Of a DNA stretch of 45,883 nucleotides, positions 1-7,740 are shown piece after piece. Below the pieces are notes generated by a model. It searched no databases. It saw only the letters and a program-made list of their open reading frames with translations, and was not told where the DNA came from. Source of the stretch: Anaerolineales bacterium (GTDB lineage Bacteria; Chloroflexota; Anaerolineae; Anaerolineales; JABWBV01). Within the stretch, counting starts at the first letter, position 1. Every line of letters starts with the position of its first letter. The position numbers were made by a program, and so were the translations under genes. The stretch is taken from assembly GCA_013359445.1 (NCBI GenBank), contig JABWBV010000002.1, positions 1 to 45,883 on the forward strand, read 5' to 3'.

Positions 1-533
1 GCATAGCTTTGTAGTTCATAGGGCATGGTGTTTTTGTCGTCGGTGCGGCTCCGGGAGCCGCGAATATATTCTCCGACTTCAAGGCGATCTACGGTCCAGC
101 CCCAGTAGGAGAGGGTGGTGGCGAGGGTGGAGGGGCCGCAGTAGTTCCATAGGCCGTGTTGGTGTTGGTATTTGAAACCGGATAGCCGAACGGTTTCCGG
201 GAGGGGGGTGGGGGTCAGGGTGGGAGGGGGCGTGAGGGTTGGGGTGAAGGTTGGCCCCGGTTGGGTGGCGGTGGGGGTGCTGGTAGGGGAGGGGGTGGGG
301 GTGTTGGTGGGGGCGAGGAGCACCTGCAGGGTTTGGGTTACGGAGAGGTCAATGGCGTCGATTTGTTCCTGTGGAATAAATACAACTTCTTCGGGCGGGT
401 TGAGTTTGTAGCGGATTTCTGCCACCCACAAATCCAGGCGGTTCCGCACCGGGGGGAGAAATGATCCTGCGACGCCCAAAAATATGAGCACGGGCAGGAT
501 GATCATGAGGGGTTTTGCGAATTTTCGAGACAT
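1..533 (-). CDS. C39-like cysteine peptidase, membrane-anchored, 3' end cut by window edge
   Basis: The reading frame opens at the ATG whose complement is 531-533 and stays open for 177 codons to the window edge, so only the N-terminal part is present. A hydrophobic segment at residues 8-26 looks like a signal anchor. It is followed by a Thr/Pro-rich linker (about 76-112), typical of exported Chloroflexota proteins. The motif NYCGPSTLATTLSYWG at 130-145 matches the nucleophile region of the papain-like C39 family, with Cys132 as the likely nucleophile and Gln123 or Gln125 as oxyanion candidate. The catalytic His and Asp would lie beyond the edge. C39-like domains in extracytoplasmic proteins are thought to be proteases; the substrate is unknown. 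It is the last gene of the run glgA, DUF3592, this gene. Confidence 0.75.
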   Translation of the reverse strand, partial: MSRKFAKPLMIILPVLIFLGVAGSFLPPVRNRLDLWVAEIRYKLNPPEEVVFIPQEQIDAIDLSVTQTLQVLLAPTNTPTPSPTSTPTATQPGPTFTPTLTPPPTLTPTPLPETVRLSGFKYQHQHGLWNYCGPSTLATTLSYWGWTVDRLEVGEYIRGSRSRTDDKNTMPYELQSY

Positions 534-629
534 AATGGGCATTGTATCAAGGCTTGATTAAGAGGGGATGTGTCTCCCTTTGGGCATGAGTCCCCATGTG
601 TTTCTGGCGTGGTGTCAGGGGGTGAACTT

Positions 630-1088
630 TTAGGGTAAGTTTACAAGAATGGTCCACAAGCCTGCCCCCACTAAAAAACTTGCCCATGCAAAACAGAAAC
701 TTAAAAACAGGAGATCGAACTTTGGCAGTCCGGGTTTAAGCACGGAAATGCCCGGACTACCCGGGTGATAAAACACGACGACGAGCGCGTAGGCTTCGTA
801 TTTCTCGATCATTTCGACGGTATTGGGACGCGCCAGGGCAAAGGTAATATTTTTCGATGTGTACCATTTTCCATTCACCAGATATTGGTAAACGATGTCT
901 GGGTATTGGTCGTTCTTGCCCAAAAAGCTCCATTTTCGGAGCCTGGAACGGAGAATTTTGCCTGAGACGCGGAGCCACTTTTTGCTGGCCAGACCACCAT
1001 AAAGGCGGAATGCTAACCATCCCCAGACCCCCAAGATAAAGAGATAGGTCAGGCTCCAGACGAGAATAAGGCGTAGGTCGTCAAACAT
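630..1088 (-). CDS. DUF3592 membrane protein
   Basis: This 152-residue protein has a hydrophobic helix at about 7-30 and a second at about 127-150, flanking a soluble beta-rich middle. The middle shows the DUF3592 pattern: a G-K-I-L strand, a Y-x-Y-x-V-N-G-K-W-Y segment and a late V-x-F-Y-H-P-G-S-P-G turn. The family is widespread and has no proven biochemical role. The gene lies 36 bases after glgA on the same strand and about 100 bases before the peptidase gene, so cotranscription is possible. An AGAGGAG lies upstream of the ATG but at about 15 bases, which is far. No glycogen-related function can be inferred from position alone. Confidence 0.7.
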   Translation of the reverse strand: MFDDLRLILVWSLTYLFILGVWGWLAFRLYGGLASKKWLRVSGKILRSRLRKWSFLGKNDQYPDIVYQYLVNGKWYTSKNITFALARPNTVEMIEKYEAYALVVVFYHPGSPGISVLKPGLPKFDLLFLSFCFAWASFLVGAGLWTILVNLP

Positions 1089-1124
1089 TACGTGGGCAAA
1101 GACTCCTCTGAGATGTGCGAAAAA

Positions 1125-2576
1125 TTACCACCCGCGTGCCCGTGCAATGGCCCAGGCGAAAATTTCCGCATATCTTTTCGCGGAGGTTTCCCAAGATAAA
1201 TCCTGGTTCATGGCATTTTTTTGGATAGTTTGCCAATGGGGGCGGTTGTGATAATACGTTTGTAACGCCCGATACATGGCGTTCCAAAACGCGTCGATGG
1301 TGTAATCGAAAAAGGTAAACCCTGTAGACCCATCGTAGACGGTATCGGCCAGGCCCCCTGTCATCCGTACAATGGGCACGGTGCCGTAACGCATGGCGAT
1401 CATTTGCCCCAGGCCGCACGGCTCAAACCGGGAGGGCATCAAAAACATGTCTGCGCCGGCATAAATCAACTGAGATAACATTGCATCATACGTCAGGTAC
1501 GCGCGCATTTTGTCTTTGTGATAATGCGCCAGACGCGTGAACATCTGCTCGTATTCATCCGCACCCGTCCCCAGCACAATAAACTGCGCCTCCCCGCCCC
1601 CAAAGCCGTTGAGAAGCATGTGTAGGGGGTGCCCCATCAAGTCTAGTCCCTTTTGGAAGTCCAAACGAGAGACCAGGGCCAGGAGGGGGACATCATCCCG
1701 TTGGGGGAGGCCCGCCCGCGCCTGGAGTTCCCGTTTGTTGAAAATTTTGGCTTCCAACGAATTCGTGTCAAATTTATGAGCGATGTAAGTATCCGTGGCA
1801 GGGTTCCAGACATCCGTATCAATGCCATTCAAAATCCCGTGGACGTCGAACGCACGGCTGTGCAGGAGTTTATCCAGGTGGGCGCCGTATTCGGGGGTCA
1901 TGATCTCGCGCGCATAGGTCGGGCTGACGGTGTTGATCATGGTTGCATGGTGAATGCCGCGGGCCATAAAGTTGACTTCGTCATAATTTTCTTCTGCTAA
2001 GCCATAGGTTTGCACCCCCATGTAGTCGAAAATTTTCCAATGGGTCCGCCCCTGGTGCGCCAGATTGTGGATTGTGAAAACGGTCGGAATGTTGCGGAAC
2101 CGGTCATCCTGTGTCCCCGCGGTCGCCAACCAGGTAATGAGCGGGGCGGCGTGCCAATCGTGGGCATGGATGACATCGGGCCGCCAATCCAGCGCGGCAA
2201 GCAATTCGACTGCCGCTTTACAAAAGAAGGCGAACCGGTAAGCATCGTCGCTGTACCCGTAAATTTCAGGCCGCCCAAACAAATTCCACTCGGCAATGAA
2301 ATAAATCGGCACATCCGATCCCGGCAGGGTTCCCCGAAACCCCCCAGCCGGACTCACCCCTACACCCGTCGGAACCCATAACTGACCGGGGAGGGCTGAT
2401 AGGCCATATTTGTTGGTCGTGTGATATTCATGTTCCACCTTTTGATAGGCTGGCATCACCACGCGCACATCATGTCCAAGTTTTTGGAGATATTTGGGCA
2501 AGGCCCCACACACATCGGCTAGACCGCCGGTTTTGGCAAAGGGGGCAACTTCCGCGGAAATAGAAAGAATTTTCAT
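1125..2576 (-). CDS. glgA: glycogen synthase, ADP-glucose type (GT5)
   Basis: This 483-residue protein has the normal length and architecture of bacterial GlgA, which transfers glucose from ADP-glucose to the non-reducing end of alpha-1,4-glucan in the cytoplasm. The N-terminal half starts with the GT5 signature KTGGLADV (residues 15-22), where the Lys contacts the sugar nucleotide. A second signature, R-F-E-P-C-G-L around 383-389, contains Glu385 in the C-terminal Rossmann domain, followed by the T-G-G-L-A-D-T loop. The HDWHAA segment is also typical. No other glycogen genes are in the window. No clear Shine-Dalgarno precedes the ATG, but the signature requires this start or one very close. 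Confidence 0.93.
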   Translation of the reverse strand: MKILSISAEVAPFAKTGGLADVCGALPKYLQKLGHDVRVVMPAYQKVEHEYHTTNKYGLSALPGQLWVPTGVGVSPAGGFRGTLPGSDVPIYFIAEWNLFGRPEIYGYSDDAYRFAFFCKAAVELLAALDWRPDVIHAHDWHAAPLITWLATAGTQDDRFRNIPTVFTIHNLAHQGRTHWKIFDYMGVQTYGLAEENYDEVNFMARGIHHATMINTVSPTYAREIMTPEYGAHLDKLLHSRAFDVHGILNGIDTDVWNPATDTYIAHKFDTNSLEAKIFNKRELQARAGLPQRDDVPLLALVSRLDFQKGLDLMGHPLHMLLNGFGGGEAQFIVLGTGADEYEQMFTRLAHYHKDKMRAYLTYDAMLSQLIYAGADMFLMPSRFEPCGLGQMIAMRYGTVPIVRMTGGLADTVYDGSTGFTFFDYTIDAFWNAMYRALQTYYHNRPHWQTIQKNAMNQDLSWETSAKRYAEIFAWAIARARGW

Positions 2577-2798
2577 AGGATCAAGTGCAAAGAATAAGTT
2601 AAAGCCATAATGAAGGAGACATTCACATATGAATTTTACTTTATTTTATAAAGTCTGTTGGGGCAGAGACCACAATTCTCGAGGTGGATATGAACGGACG
2701 AACGACTTTCCTAAAAAAAACGCGCGGAAATCAACAGATCTGCATAAAGATTGCCGTTCGTTGAAACGGAGAATTGTTTGGGTGGAGAAACGAAGCGA

Positions 2799-2826
2799 TT
2801 GTCGCACCTGATCGAGGTGGTATAAT
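2799..2826 (+). promoter_or_regulatory. probable sigma70-type promoter of the prfA operon
   Basis: TTGTCG at 2799-2804 and a perfect TATAAT at 2821-2826 are separated by 16 bases, with TGG directly before the -10 (extended -10 form). It lies about 130 bases upstream of prfA, leaving a leader of about 120 bases. The 2577-2958 gap between the divergent glgA and prfA genes otherwise shows only short low-quality open frames and no RNA gene that I can recognise. Confidence 0.65.
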
Positions 2827-2958
2827 GCCACGCGCACAGCATCACGCACAGAAAACAACCAATCTGGCGTGTGACCTTCACAGCTCATCCCAACGTACTC
2901 TGCATGAGTACAAGAAATCATCCACCAGGTTCGCGCTCAACCTAAAGAAACTAAATTT

Positions 2959-4026
2959 ATGCTCGACAAAATCAATATCATCGAAACGCGTCTGCACGAA
3001 ATAGACGAAGAACTTGCCAGTGTTGGGGGCGACTACGAACGGATCGCCCAATTGGGGAAAGAACGTGCCGAAATTGAACCCCTCGTGACCAAAGGCCGAG
3101 AATATCGTCAGGCCCTGGAAAATTTAGCCCAGGCGCGCGACCTCATCAACGGAAATGATGCCGAAATGGCCGAACTGGCCGCCCTCGAAATCGAAGACCT
3201 AGAACCGACCATTGCCACGCTGGAAAAAGAAATCCGGTCGATGCTCCTGCCCAAAGACCCCCGCGACGAACGCAACGTCATCGTCGAGATCCGGGCCGGC
3301 GCGGGCGGCGATGAAGCGGGCATTTTCGCCGCCGATCTCTTCCGCATGTACACTCGCTATGCCGAACGCCTGCGCTGGAAAATCGAACTACTCGACGAAA
3401 ACGAAACCGGTGTGGGGGGGTACAAAGAAGTCATCTTTATGATCAAAGGCAACGGCGCCTTCTCCCGCCTCAAATACGAATCCGGCGTTCACCGGGTCCA
3501 ACGCGTGCCCGTGACCGAGTCGCAAGGCCGCATCCACACCTCCACCGCCACCGTCGCTGTCCTGGCCGAAGTGGACGAAGTGGAAGTCGATATTCCCGCC
3601 AACGACATTCGGATTGACGTATTCAAATCCGCTGGTGCAGGCGGACAAAACGTGCAAAAGAACGCCACCGCCATCCGCATTACCCATCTCCCCACCGGCA
3701 TGGTCGTCACCTGCCAGGATGAACGTTCCCAAACCCAAAACCGGCTCCGTGCGATGGGCATTCTCCGCGCCCGCTTGTTCGAAATGGAAGATGAAAAACG
3801 TCGCCTCGAAATCGAATCGGAACGCCGTTCCCAGGTGGGCAGTGGCGACCGCTCCGAAAAAATCCGCACCTACAATTACCCCCAATCCCGCGTCACCGAT
3901 CACCGCATCAACGTCTCCTCCTACAACCTACCCGTCGTCATGGACGGCGACCTGGACACCTTCATCGACGAACTCGCCACCCGCAACGAAGCCGAACGCC
4001 TCGCCGCGGCCGGGCTGGACAATTGA
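2959..4026 (+). CDS. prfA: peptide chain release factor 1
   Basis: RF1 reads UAA and UAG stop codons in the ribosomal A site and triggers peptidyl-tRNA hydrolysis. The 355-residue protein has the full family layout: N-terminal helical domain 1, then the class I core. The codon-reading P-x-T motif is P184-V185-T186, inside the typical [14 protein letters not shown] context. The catalytic G-G-Q is 228-230. The P-x-T motif, rather than S-P-F, marks RF1 and not RF2. The stretch after GGQ (N-V-Q-K-N-A-T-A) differs from the enterobacterial H-V-N-T-T-D-S-A. prmC, which methylates the GGQ glutamine, follows immediately; this pairing is common in bacteria. Confidence 0.96.
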   Translation: MLDKINIIETRLHEIDEELASVGGDYERIAQLGKERAEIEPLVTKGREYRQALENLAQARDLINGNDAEMAELAALEIEDLEPTIATLEKEIRSMLLPKDPRDERNVIVEIRAGAGGDEAGIFAADLFRMYTRYAERLRWKIELLDENETGVGGYKEVIFMIKGNGAFSRLKYESGVHRVQRVPVTESQGRIHTSTATVAVLAEVDEVEVDIPANDIRIDVFKSAGAGGQNVQKNATAIRITHLPTGMVVTCQDERSQTQNRLRAMGILRARLFEMEDEKRRLEIESERRSQVGSGDRSEKIRTYNYPQSRVTDHRINVSSYNLPVVMDGDLDTFIDELATRNEAERLAAAGLDN

Positions 4027-4027
4027 A

Positions 4028-4115
4028 AATAGTGAAAGATGAATAGTGAATTCTTAATGGTTAATGACCTCCCTCATTCACAATTGACCATTCATCATTC
4101 ACTATTGACCATTAA
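4028..4115 (+). repeat. imperfect palindromic intergenic repeat overlapping the 5' end of prmC
   Basis: The segment is built from repeated short words such as AATAGTGAA, TTAATGGT, GACCATT and TTCACTATTG. Its left half resembles the reverse complement of its right half, so it can fold imperfectly on itself. The open reading frame of prmC runs into it, which makes the first ~22 predicted residues a translated repeat. Similar word-built palindromes recur elsewhere in the window. Confidence 0.6.
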
Positions 4116-4986
4116 ATCCCGCCTCGCCCCGTACACGGACACCCCCTCCCTGGACGCGCAAGTTCTCCTTGCCCATCTCACCAAGCAACCTCGCGCGTGG
4201 CTCCTCGCCCATCCCGAAGCCCCCCTCAGCCCCCCCCAACGCCAACACCTCGAAGACGCCCTCCAGCAACTCGAAGGTGGCCTTCCCCTCCCCTATCTCC
4301 TCGGTGCGTGGGAATTTTTCGGCCTCACCTTCAAAGTTACCCCCGCCGTCCTCATCCCCCGCCCGGAAACCGAACTACTCGTCGAAACAGCTTTAGAATG
4401 GCTAAAGCCTTCCTCCTCTCCTGCCGGAAAAGGGGCGCGTTTGTCTTTCGAACGCCGGGGTGAGGGATTCCACGCCGCCGATGTGGGCACCGGCTCTGGG
4501 TGCATCGCCATCTCCCTCGCTGTCCACTGCCCCCGACTCCACCTCCTCGCCACCGACCTCTCCCCCGCCGCGCTCAACATCGCCCGCCACAACGCCCAAA
4601 CCCACCAGGTCTCCGACCGCATCACCTTCCTCGAAACCGACCTGCTACCGCCCAACCTTCCCCCTTCCACCTTCCACCTGATCTGCGCCAACCTCCCCTA
4701 CATCCCCACCGCCACCCTCCACACCCTTACCATCTACGGGCGCGAACCCACCCTCGCCCTGGATGGTGGCCCGGACGGACTAGCCCTGATTGAACGCTTC
4801 CTGACTCAAGCCGCAACCTCCCTTGCCCCCGGCGGGTTAATGCTCTTGGAAATCGAAACCACTCACGGCGAATCGGCCCCTACTCTCGCCCGCCAACATT
4901 TTCCCACCGCCGACATAAAAGTCAAACCCGACCTCGCCGGACACCCACGCCTGCTTTGCATCCAAACATCCTCTGATGCAGGTTAG
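4039..4986 (+). CDS. prmC: peptide chain release factor N5-glutamine methyltransferase
   Basis: PrmC (HemK) methylates the GGQ glutamine of class I release factors using S-adenosylmethionine. The SAM-binding loop D-V-G-T-G-S-G begins at residue 148 counted from the first ATG. The substrate-glutamine motif is N-L-P-Y (218-221), a variant of the canonical N-P-P-Y. An N-terminal helical region (L-D-A-Q-V-L-L-A-H-L onward) matches the family. The first ATG (4039) and a second at 4057 lie in a palindromic repeat, so the true start may be the TTG at 4105, which would give about 293 residues. An insert-like segment rich in P, G and R sits just before the SAM loop (about 125-145). The gene lies 12 bases after prfA. 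Confidence 0.9.
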   Translation: MNSEFLMVNDLPHSQLTIHHSLLTIKSRLAPYTDTPSLDAQVLLAHLTKQPRAWLLAHPEAPLSPPQRQHLEDALQQLEGGLPLPYLLGAWEFFGLTFKVTPAVLIPRPETELLVETALEWLKPSSSPAGKGARLSFERRGEGFHAADVGTGSGCIAISLAVHCPRLHLLATDLSPAALNIARHNAQTHQVSDRITFLETDLLPPNLPPSTFHLICANLPYIPTATLHTLTIYGREPTLALDGGPDGLALIERFLTQAATSLAPGGLMLLEIETTHGESAPTLARQHFPTADIKVKPDLAGHPRLLCIQTSSDAG

Positions 4987-5028
4987 TTTGCTGGTTTGAT
5001 GAATCGCTGAATTGCTGAATCGCCCCGT

Positions 5029-5655
5029 ATGAAAACCACCCTCCTCTCCGCCAATGATCCCTATTCGCTTCGCCACGCCGTAGATGTCCTGCGGAATGGT
5101 GGCATGGTTGCCTTCCCCACCGACACTGTCTACGGCCTGGGTTCTTTAGCCTTTGACGCCATGAGCGTAGATCGGTTGTACATCGCCAAAGGGCGGAGTC
5201 ATGAAAAAGCCATCGCGATTCTCCTCAATGGCGCAGACCAACTCTCACAAATCGCCCAAAACCTCAGCGAAGCCAGTCTAAAACTAGCCGAAACATTTTG
5301 GCCAGGGCCACTCACCCTAGTTGTCCAAAAACACCCCAGCGTGCCCGACGCCCTTTCCCCCCTGCCCACTGTGGGCGTGCGCGTGCCCGATCACCTCGTG
5401 GCGCTCAAACTGCTTGCCATGGCAGGCCCCCTCGCGGTGACCTCCGCCAACGTATCTGGCGAAAAAAACACCAACTCCGCCAAAGAAGTCATGGATCAAT
5501 TGGGCGGACGGATTCACCTGATTTTAGACGGGGGCCGTTCCCCCGGCGGAATCCCCTCCACCGTCGTCGATTGCACCACCCCTAGCCCCACCGTTCTCCG
5601 CCCCGGCCCGATCTCCATTCGCGACATCGAAAAAGTTCTGGAAAACCCCGGATAA
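5029..5655 (+). CDS. tsaC: L-threonylcarbamoyladenylate synthase (Sua5/YrdC family)
   Basis: This enzyme makes threonylcarbamoyl-AMP from threonine, bicarbonate and ATP, the first step of t6A modification at position 37 of ANN-decoding tRNAs. The 208-residue protein is a single YrdC domain without the C-terminal Sua5 domain. Motifs seen: FPTDTVYGLG (29-38), the K-G-R nucleotide/threonine-binding motif (54-56), P-G-P-L-T at 92-96 and T-S-A-N at 138-141. It follows prmC by about 40 bases of short repeated words (GAATCGCTGAATTGCTGAATCG), so it is probably the last gene of the prfA unit; prfA-prmC-sua5 order is common. Its pathway partner tsaD lies at 6673-7701 on the other strand. Confidence 0.9.
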   Translation: MKTTLLSANDPYSLRHAVDVLRNGGMVAFPTDTVYGLGSLAFDAMSVDRLYIAKGRSHEKAIAILLNGADQLSQIAQNLSEASLKLAETFWPGPLTLVVQKHPSVPDALSPLPTVGVRVPDHLVALKLLAMAGPLAVTSANVSGEKNTNSAKEVMDQLGGRIHLILDGGRSPGGIPSTVVDCTTPSPTVLRPGPISIRDIEKVLENPG

Positions 5656-5848
5656 TCCCCCGCCTCCCTTTCAATCACAGCATACTTCCGAAGGTTCAAC
5701 CCAACGTGCTTTCAGAATGGTCTCAAACTTCAAAAATTTTATCGTTGTCAATCTTTGGAAGCCTGCCGTCCCTCTCACCAAACCTTTAACTCTGATTCAT
5801 ACGATGTTTAAGTCCCCGAGGATAATAGAGATACATCCTCCTCCCCAA

Positions 5849-5885
5849 AAAAGCCGCACTCAGGAAAACCTGATGTGCGGCTTTT
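5849..5885 (+). terminator. Rho-independent terminator after the prfA-prmC-tsaC unit
   Basis: AAAAGCCGCAC plus TCAGG pairs with CCTGA plus GTGCGGCTTTT across an AAAA loop, with one bulged T. It lies about 190 bases after the tsaC stop and just before the promoter of the next gene. Bases 5656-5848 contain nothing else that I can identify. Confidence 0.75.
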
Positions 5886-5899
5886 AGGTTAAAAGGGTT

Positions 5900-5908
5900 T
5901 GGTATAAT
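5900..5908 (+). promoter_or_regulatory. extended -10 element upstream of the Uma2-family gene
   Basis: TGGTATAAT (TATAAT at 5903-5908) lies 22 bases before the ATG, with no convincing -35; the T-run of the terminator occupies that place. An AGGAG at 5918-5922, seven bases before the ATG at 5930, fixes the gene start. Confidence 0.5.
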
Positions 5909-5929
5909 TCGGCAAATAGGAGTTTTCCA

Positions 5930-6640
5930 ATGGTTACATTTGTTGCCCCACAAGAATTATCCGCCTCCGACCGCACCCCAAAGCGGATCAAGATGAGCTA
6001 CGAAGAATATCTCCAATTCACTACCGATGCCCAAATCGTAGAATGGGTAGAAGGGGAGGCGATTGTCTACATGCCGCCAATTCATTTACATCAACGCATT
6101 GCGAATTTTTTGAATCTCTTAATTAGTTTCTTTGTTGAGCGTCTTGATTTAGGGGTAGTTATCATTCCCCCCTTTGAAGTCAAACTTTGGCCCGGCGGCC
6201 CCTCCCGCGAACCAGACCTGATCTTCATCAGCGCCAGCAACAAAACCTCTCTCACGCGGGAAAGATTTAAAGGTGCGCCTGATCTGGCTATCGAAATCGT
6301 CTCTCAGGGCAGTGCCACCGAAGACCGTGTCCGCAAATTCACCGAATATGAAAAAGCAGGCGTCCGCGAATATTGGCTGATTGACCCACGCCCACGGAAG
6401 CAACAGGCCGATTTTTATGTCTTGGGCGAAGACGGGTTCTTTCACTCCCAACCGATTGAAGACGACGGCGTTTATCGTTCGACCGTTATCCCCGATTTCT
6501 GGTTCAACGTAGATTGGCTTTTTGGCGAGGAACTACCCCCCGCCCAATCTGCCCTCGCCGAAATCATGCTCACCCACCCAAACGTATCCCCGGAAGAAAA
6601 AACGGCCTACGAAATTCTCCTCAAAGCCAAACGAAAATAA
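5930..6640 (+). CDS. Uma2-family (DUF820) restriction endonuclease-like protein
   Basis: The Uma2 family has a PD-(D/E)xK nuclease fold and is often expanded in cyanobacteria and Chloroflexota; its cellular role is unsettled. The 236-residue protein shows the family order: E-E-Y-L near 25-28, F-E-V-K-L (82-86), the R-E-P-D-L-I-F strand with Asp96, A-P-D-L-A-I-E-I-V-S with Glu122, then D-R-x-x-K and E-Y-E-K-A-G-V-R-E-Y-W-L-I-D-P (about 139-153). All acidic residues expected for the active site are present, so it looks intact. It is a single gene with its own promoter and terminator. No partner gene such as a methylase lies beside it. Confidence 0.87.
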   Translation: MVTFVAPQELSASDRTPKRIKMSYEEYLQFTTDAQIVEWVEGEAIVYMPPIHLHQRIANFLNLLISFFVERLDLGVVIIPPFEVKLWPGGPSREPDLIFISASNKTSLTRERFKGAPDLAIEIVSQGSATEDRVRKFTEYEKAGVREYWLIDPRPRKQQADFYVLGEDGFFHSQPIEDDGVYRSTVIPDFWFNVDWLFGEELPPAQSALAEIMLTHPNVSPEEKTAYEILLKAKRK

Positions 6641-6665
6641 AAAAAGCCCGAAAGGGCTTTTTTTT
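6638..6665. terminator. bidirectional terminator between convergent genes
   Basis: A-rich GCCC, a GAAA loop and GGGC followed by eight T form a compact hairpin with A-tract and T-tract. It sits between the end of the Uma2 gene and the end of tsaD, so it can serve both strands. Confidence 0.85.
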
Positions 6666-6672
6666 ATCAACA

Positions 6673-7701
6673 TCAAACTTCCGTCAACGGCCAGTTCGGT
6701 AACGCATCAAAATCCAACCCATCCCGCTGTCCCTTCATAAACCGAAAATGTCCTGCCCCGGCAATCATCGCCGCGTTATCCGTACACAAAAACAACGGGG
6801 GAATATGCACCGGGAGCAGAGTCCGCATCCCAAACGCCTTCCGTAACTCAGAATTTGCCGACACCCCGCCTGCCACAATAATCCCCTTCGCCCCAAACTT
6901 CTTCGCCGCCTCGATGGTTTTGACGACCAATACTTCTACCACCGCCGTTTGAAAACTCGCCGCCATATCCGCGGCGGGAATCGCCTTCCCTTTTTCTTCC
7001 AACCCGCGGACTTCTCGCAGAACTGCCGTTTTCAGGCCGCTGAAGGAGAAATCCCAACCGCCTTCCAGCCACGCGCGGGGGAACTTAAATGTGAGGGGGT
7101 TGCCACCCTGCGCGGATTTCTGAATCGCGGGGCCGCCCGGATAGCCCAGGTCGAGCAGGCGCGCCACTTTGTCAAACGCCTCCCCCGCCGCATCGTCGAG
7201 CGTGCCTCCCAATCGTTCGTAGGTAAGATGATCGCGCATCAGAATCAATTCCGTATGCCCCCCGGAGACGATCAACACTACGAGCGGAAATTCCGGCTCG
7301 GGCACGGGGTCCGCCCCCGCGCGGGCGAGCCACGCCGAATACAGGTGCCCCTCCAGGTGGTTGACTCCGATCAGGGGTTTGCCACTCCCGAGCGCTAACC
7401 CCTTCGCCATGTTGATCCCCACCACGAGCGACCCCGGCAGACCCGGCCCGCGGGTGACTGCGATCGCGTCCACGTCCCCCAGGCTGAGGTGGGCTTGTTT
7501 GAGGGCTTCATCCACAATCGCGTGGATGGTGACAATGTGCTGGCGCGAGGCCACTTCCGGGAATACCCCCCCATATTTCGCGTGAATAGTCTCTTGTGAG
7601 GCAACCACGTTCGAGTGAATCACGCGCCCGTCTTCCACGATGGCCGCGGCGGTTTCATCACATGAACTTTCAATACCAAGAATACGGGTGGGAGCGCTCA
7701 T
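6673..7701 (-). CDS. tsaD: tRNA N6-adenosine threonylcarbamoyltransferase
   Basis: TsaD (Kae1/Gcp) transfers the threonylcarbamoyl group from TC-AMP to A37 of tRNA, working with TsaB and TsaE, which are not in this window. The 342-residue protein has the ASKHA-fold start G-I-E-S-S-C-D-E-T (9-17). The metal-binding histidines are H115 and H119 in N-H-L-E-G-H-L-Y-S-A-W. The glycine-rich V-S-G-G-H-T-E-L and V-A-G-G-V-S-A-N segments are also present. It is the last gene of a long minus-strand run. The 36 bases before its ATG are exactly four copies of a 9-bp repeat, so no usual Shine-Dalgarno is visible, and the repeat could affect its translation. Confidence 0.94.
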   Translation of the reverse strand: MSAPTRILGIESSCDETAAAIVEDGRVIHSNVVASQETIHAKYGGVFPEVASRQHIVTIHAIVDEALKQAHLSLGDVDAIAVTRGPGLPGSLVVGINMAKGLALGSGKPLIGVNHLEGHLYSAWLARAGADPVPEPEFPLVVLIVSGGHTELILMRDHLTYERLGGTLDDAAGEAFDKVARLLDLGYPGGPAIQKSAQGGNPLTFKFPRAWLEGGWDFSFSGLKTAVLREVRGLEEKGKAIPAADMAASFQTAVVEVLVVKTIEAAKKFGAKGIIVAGGVSANSELRKAFGMRTLLPVHIPPLFLCTDNAAMIAGAGHFRFMKGQRDGLDFDALPNWPLTEV

Positions 7702-7740
7702 TTACCTTATCTACCTTATCTACTATATTTACCGTATCTA
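7702..7740 (+). repeat. short array of a 9-bp tandem repeat (CTACCTTAT family)
   Basis: Four 9-bp units (TTACCTTAT, CTACCTTAT, CTACTATAT, TTACCGTAT) fill the gap between tsaD and the M24 peptidase gene; a fifth partial unit supplies the TAG stop of the latter (complement of CTA at 7738-7740). The same unit forms a much longer array at 43618-43771. Confidence 0.8.

Noticed and set aside
2629-2921. Small ORFs between glgA and prfA
   Set aside because: No Shine-Dalgarno, no domain, and the promoter of prfA lies inside.
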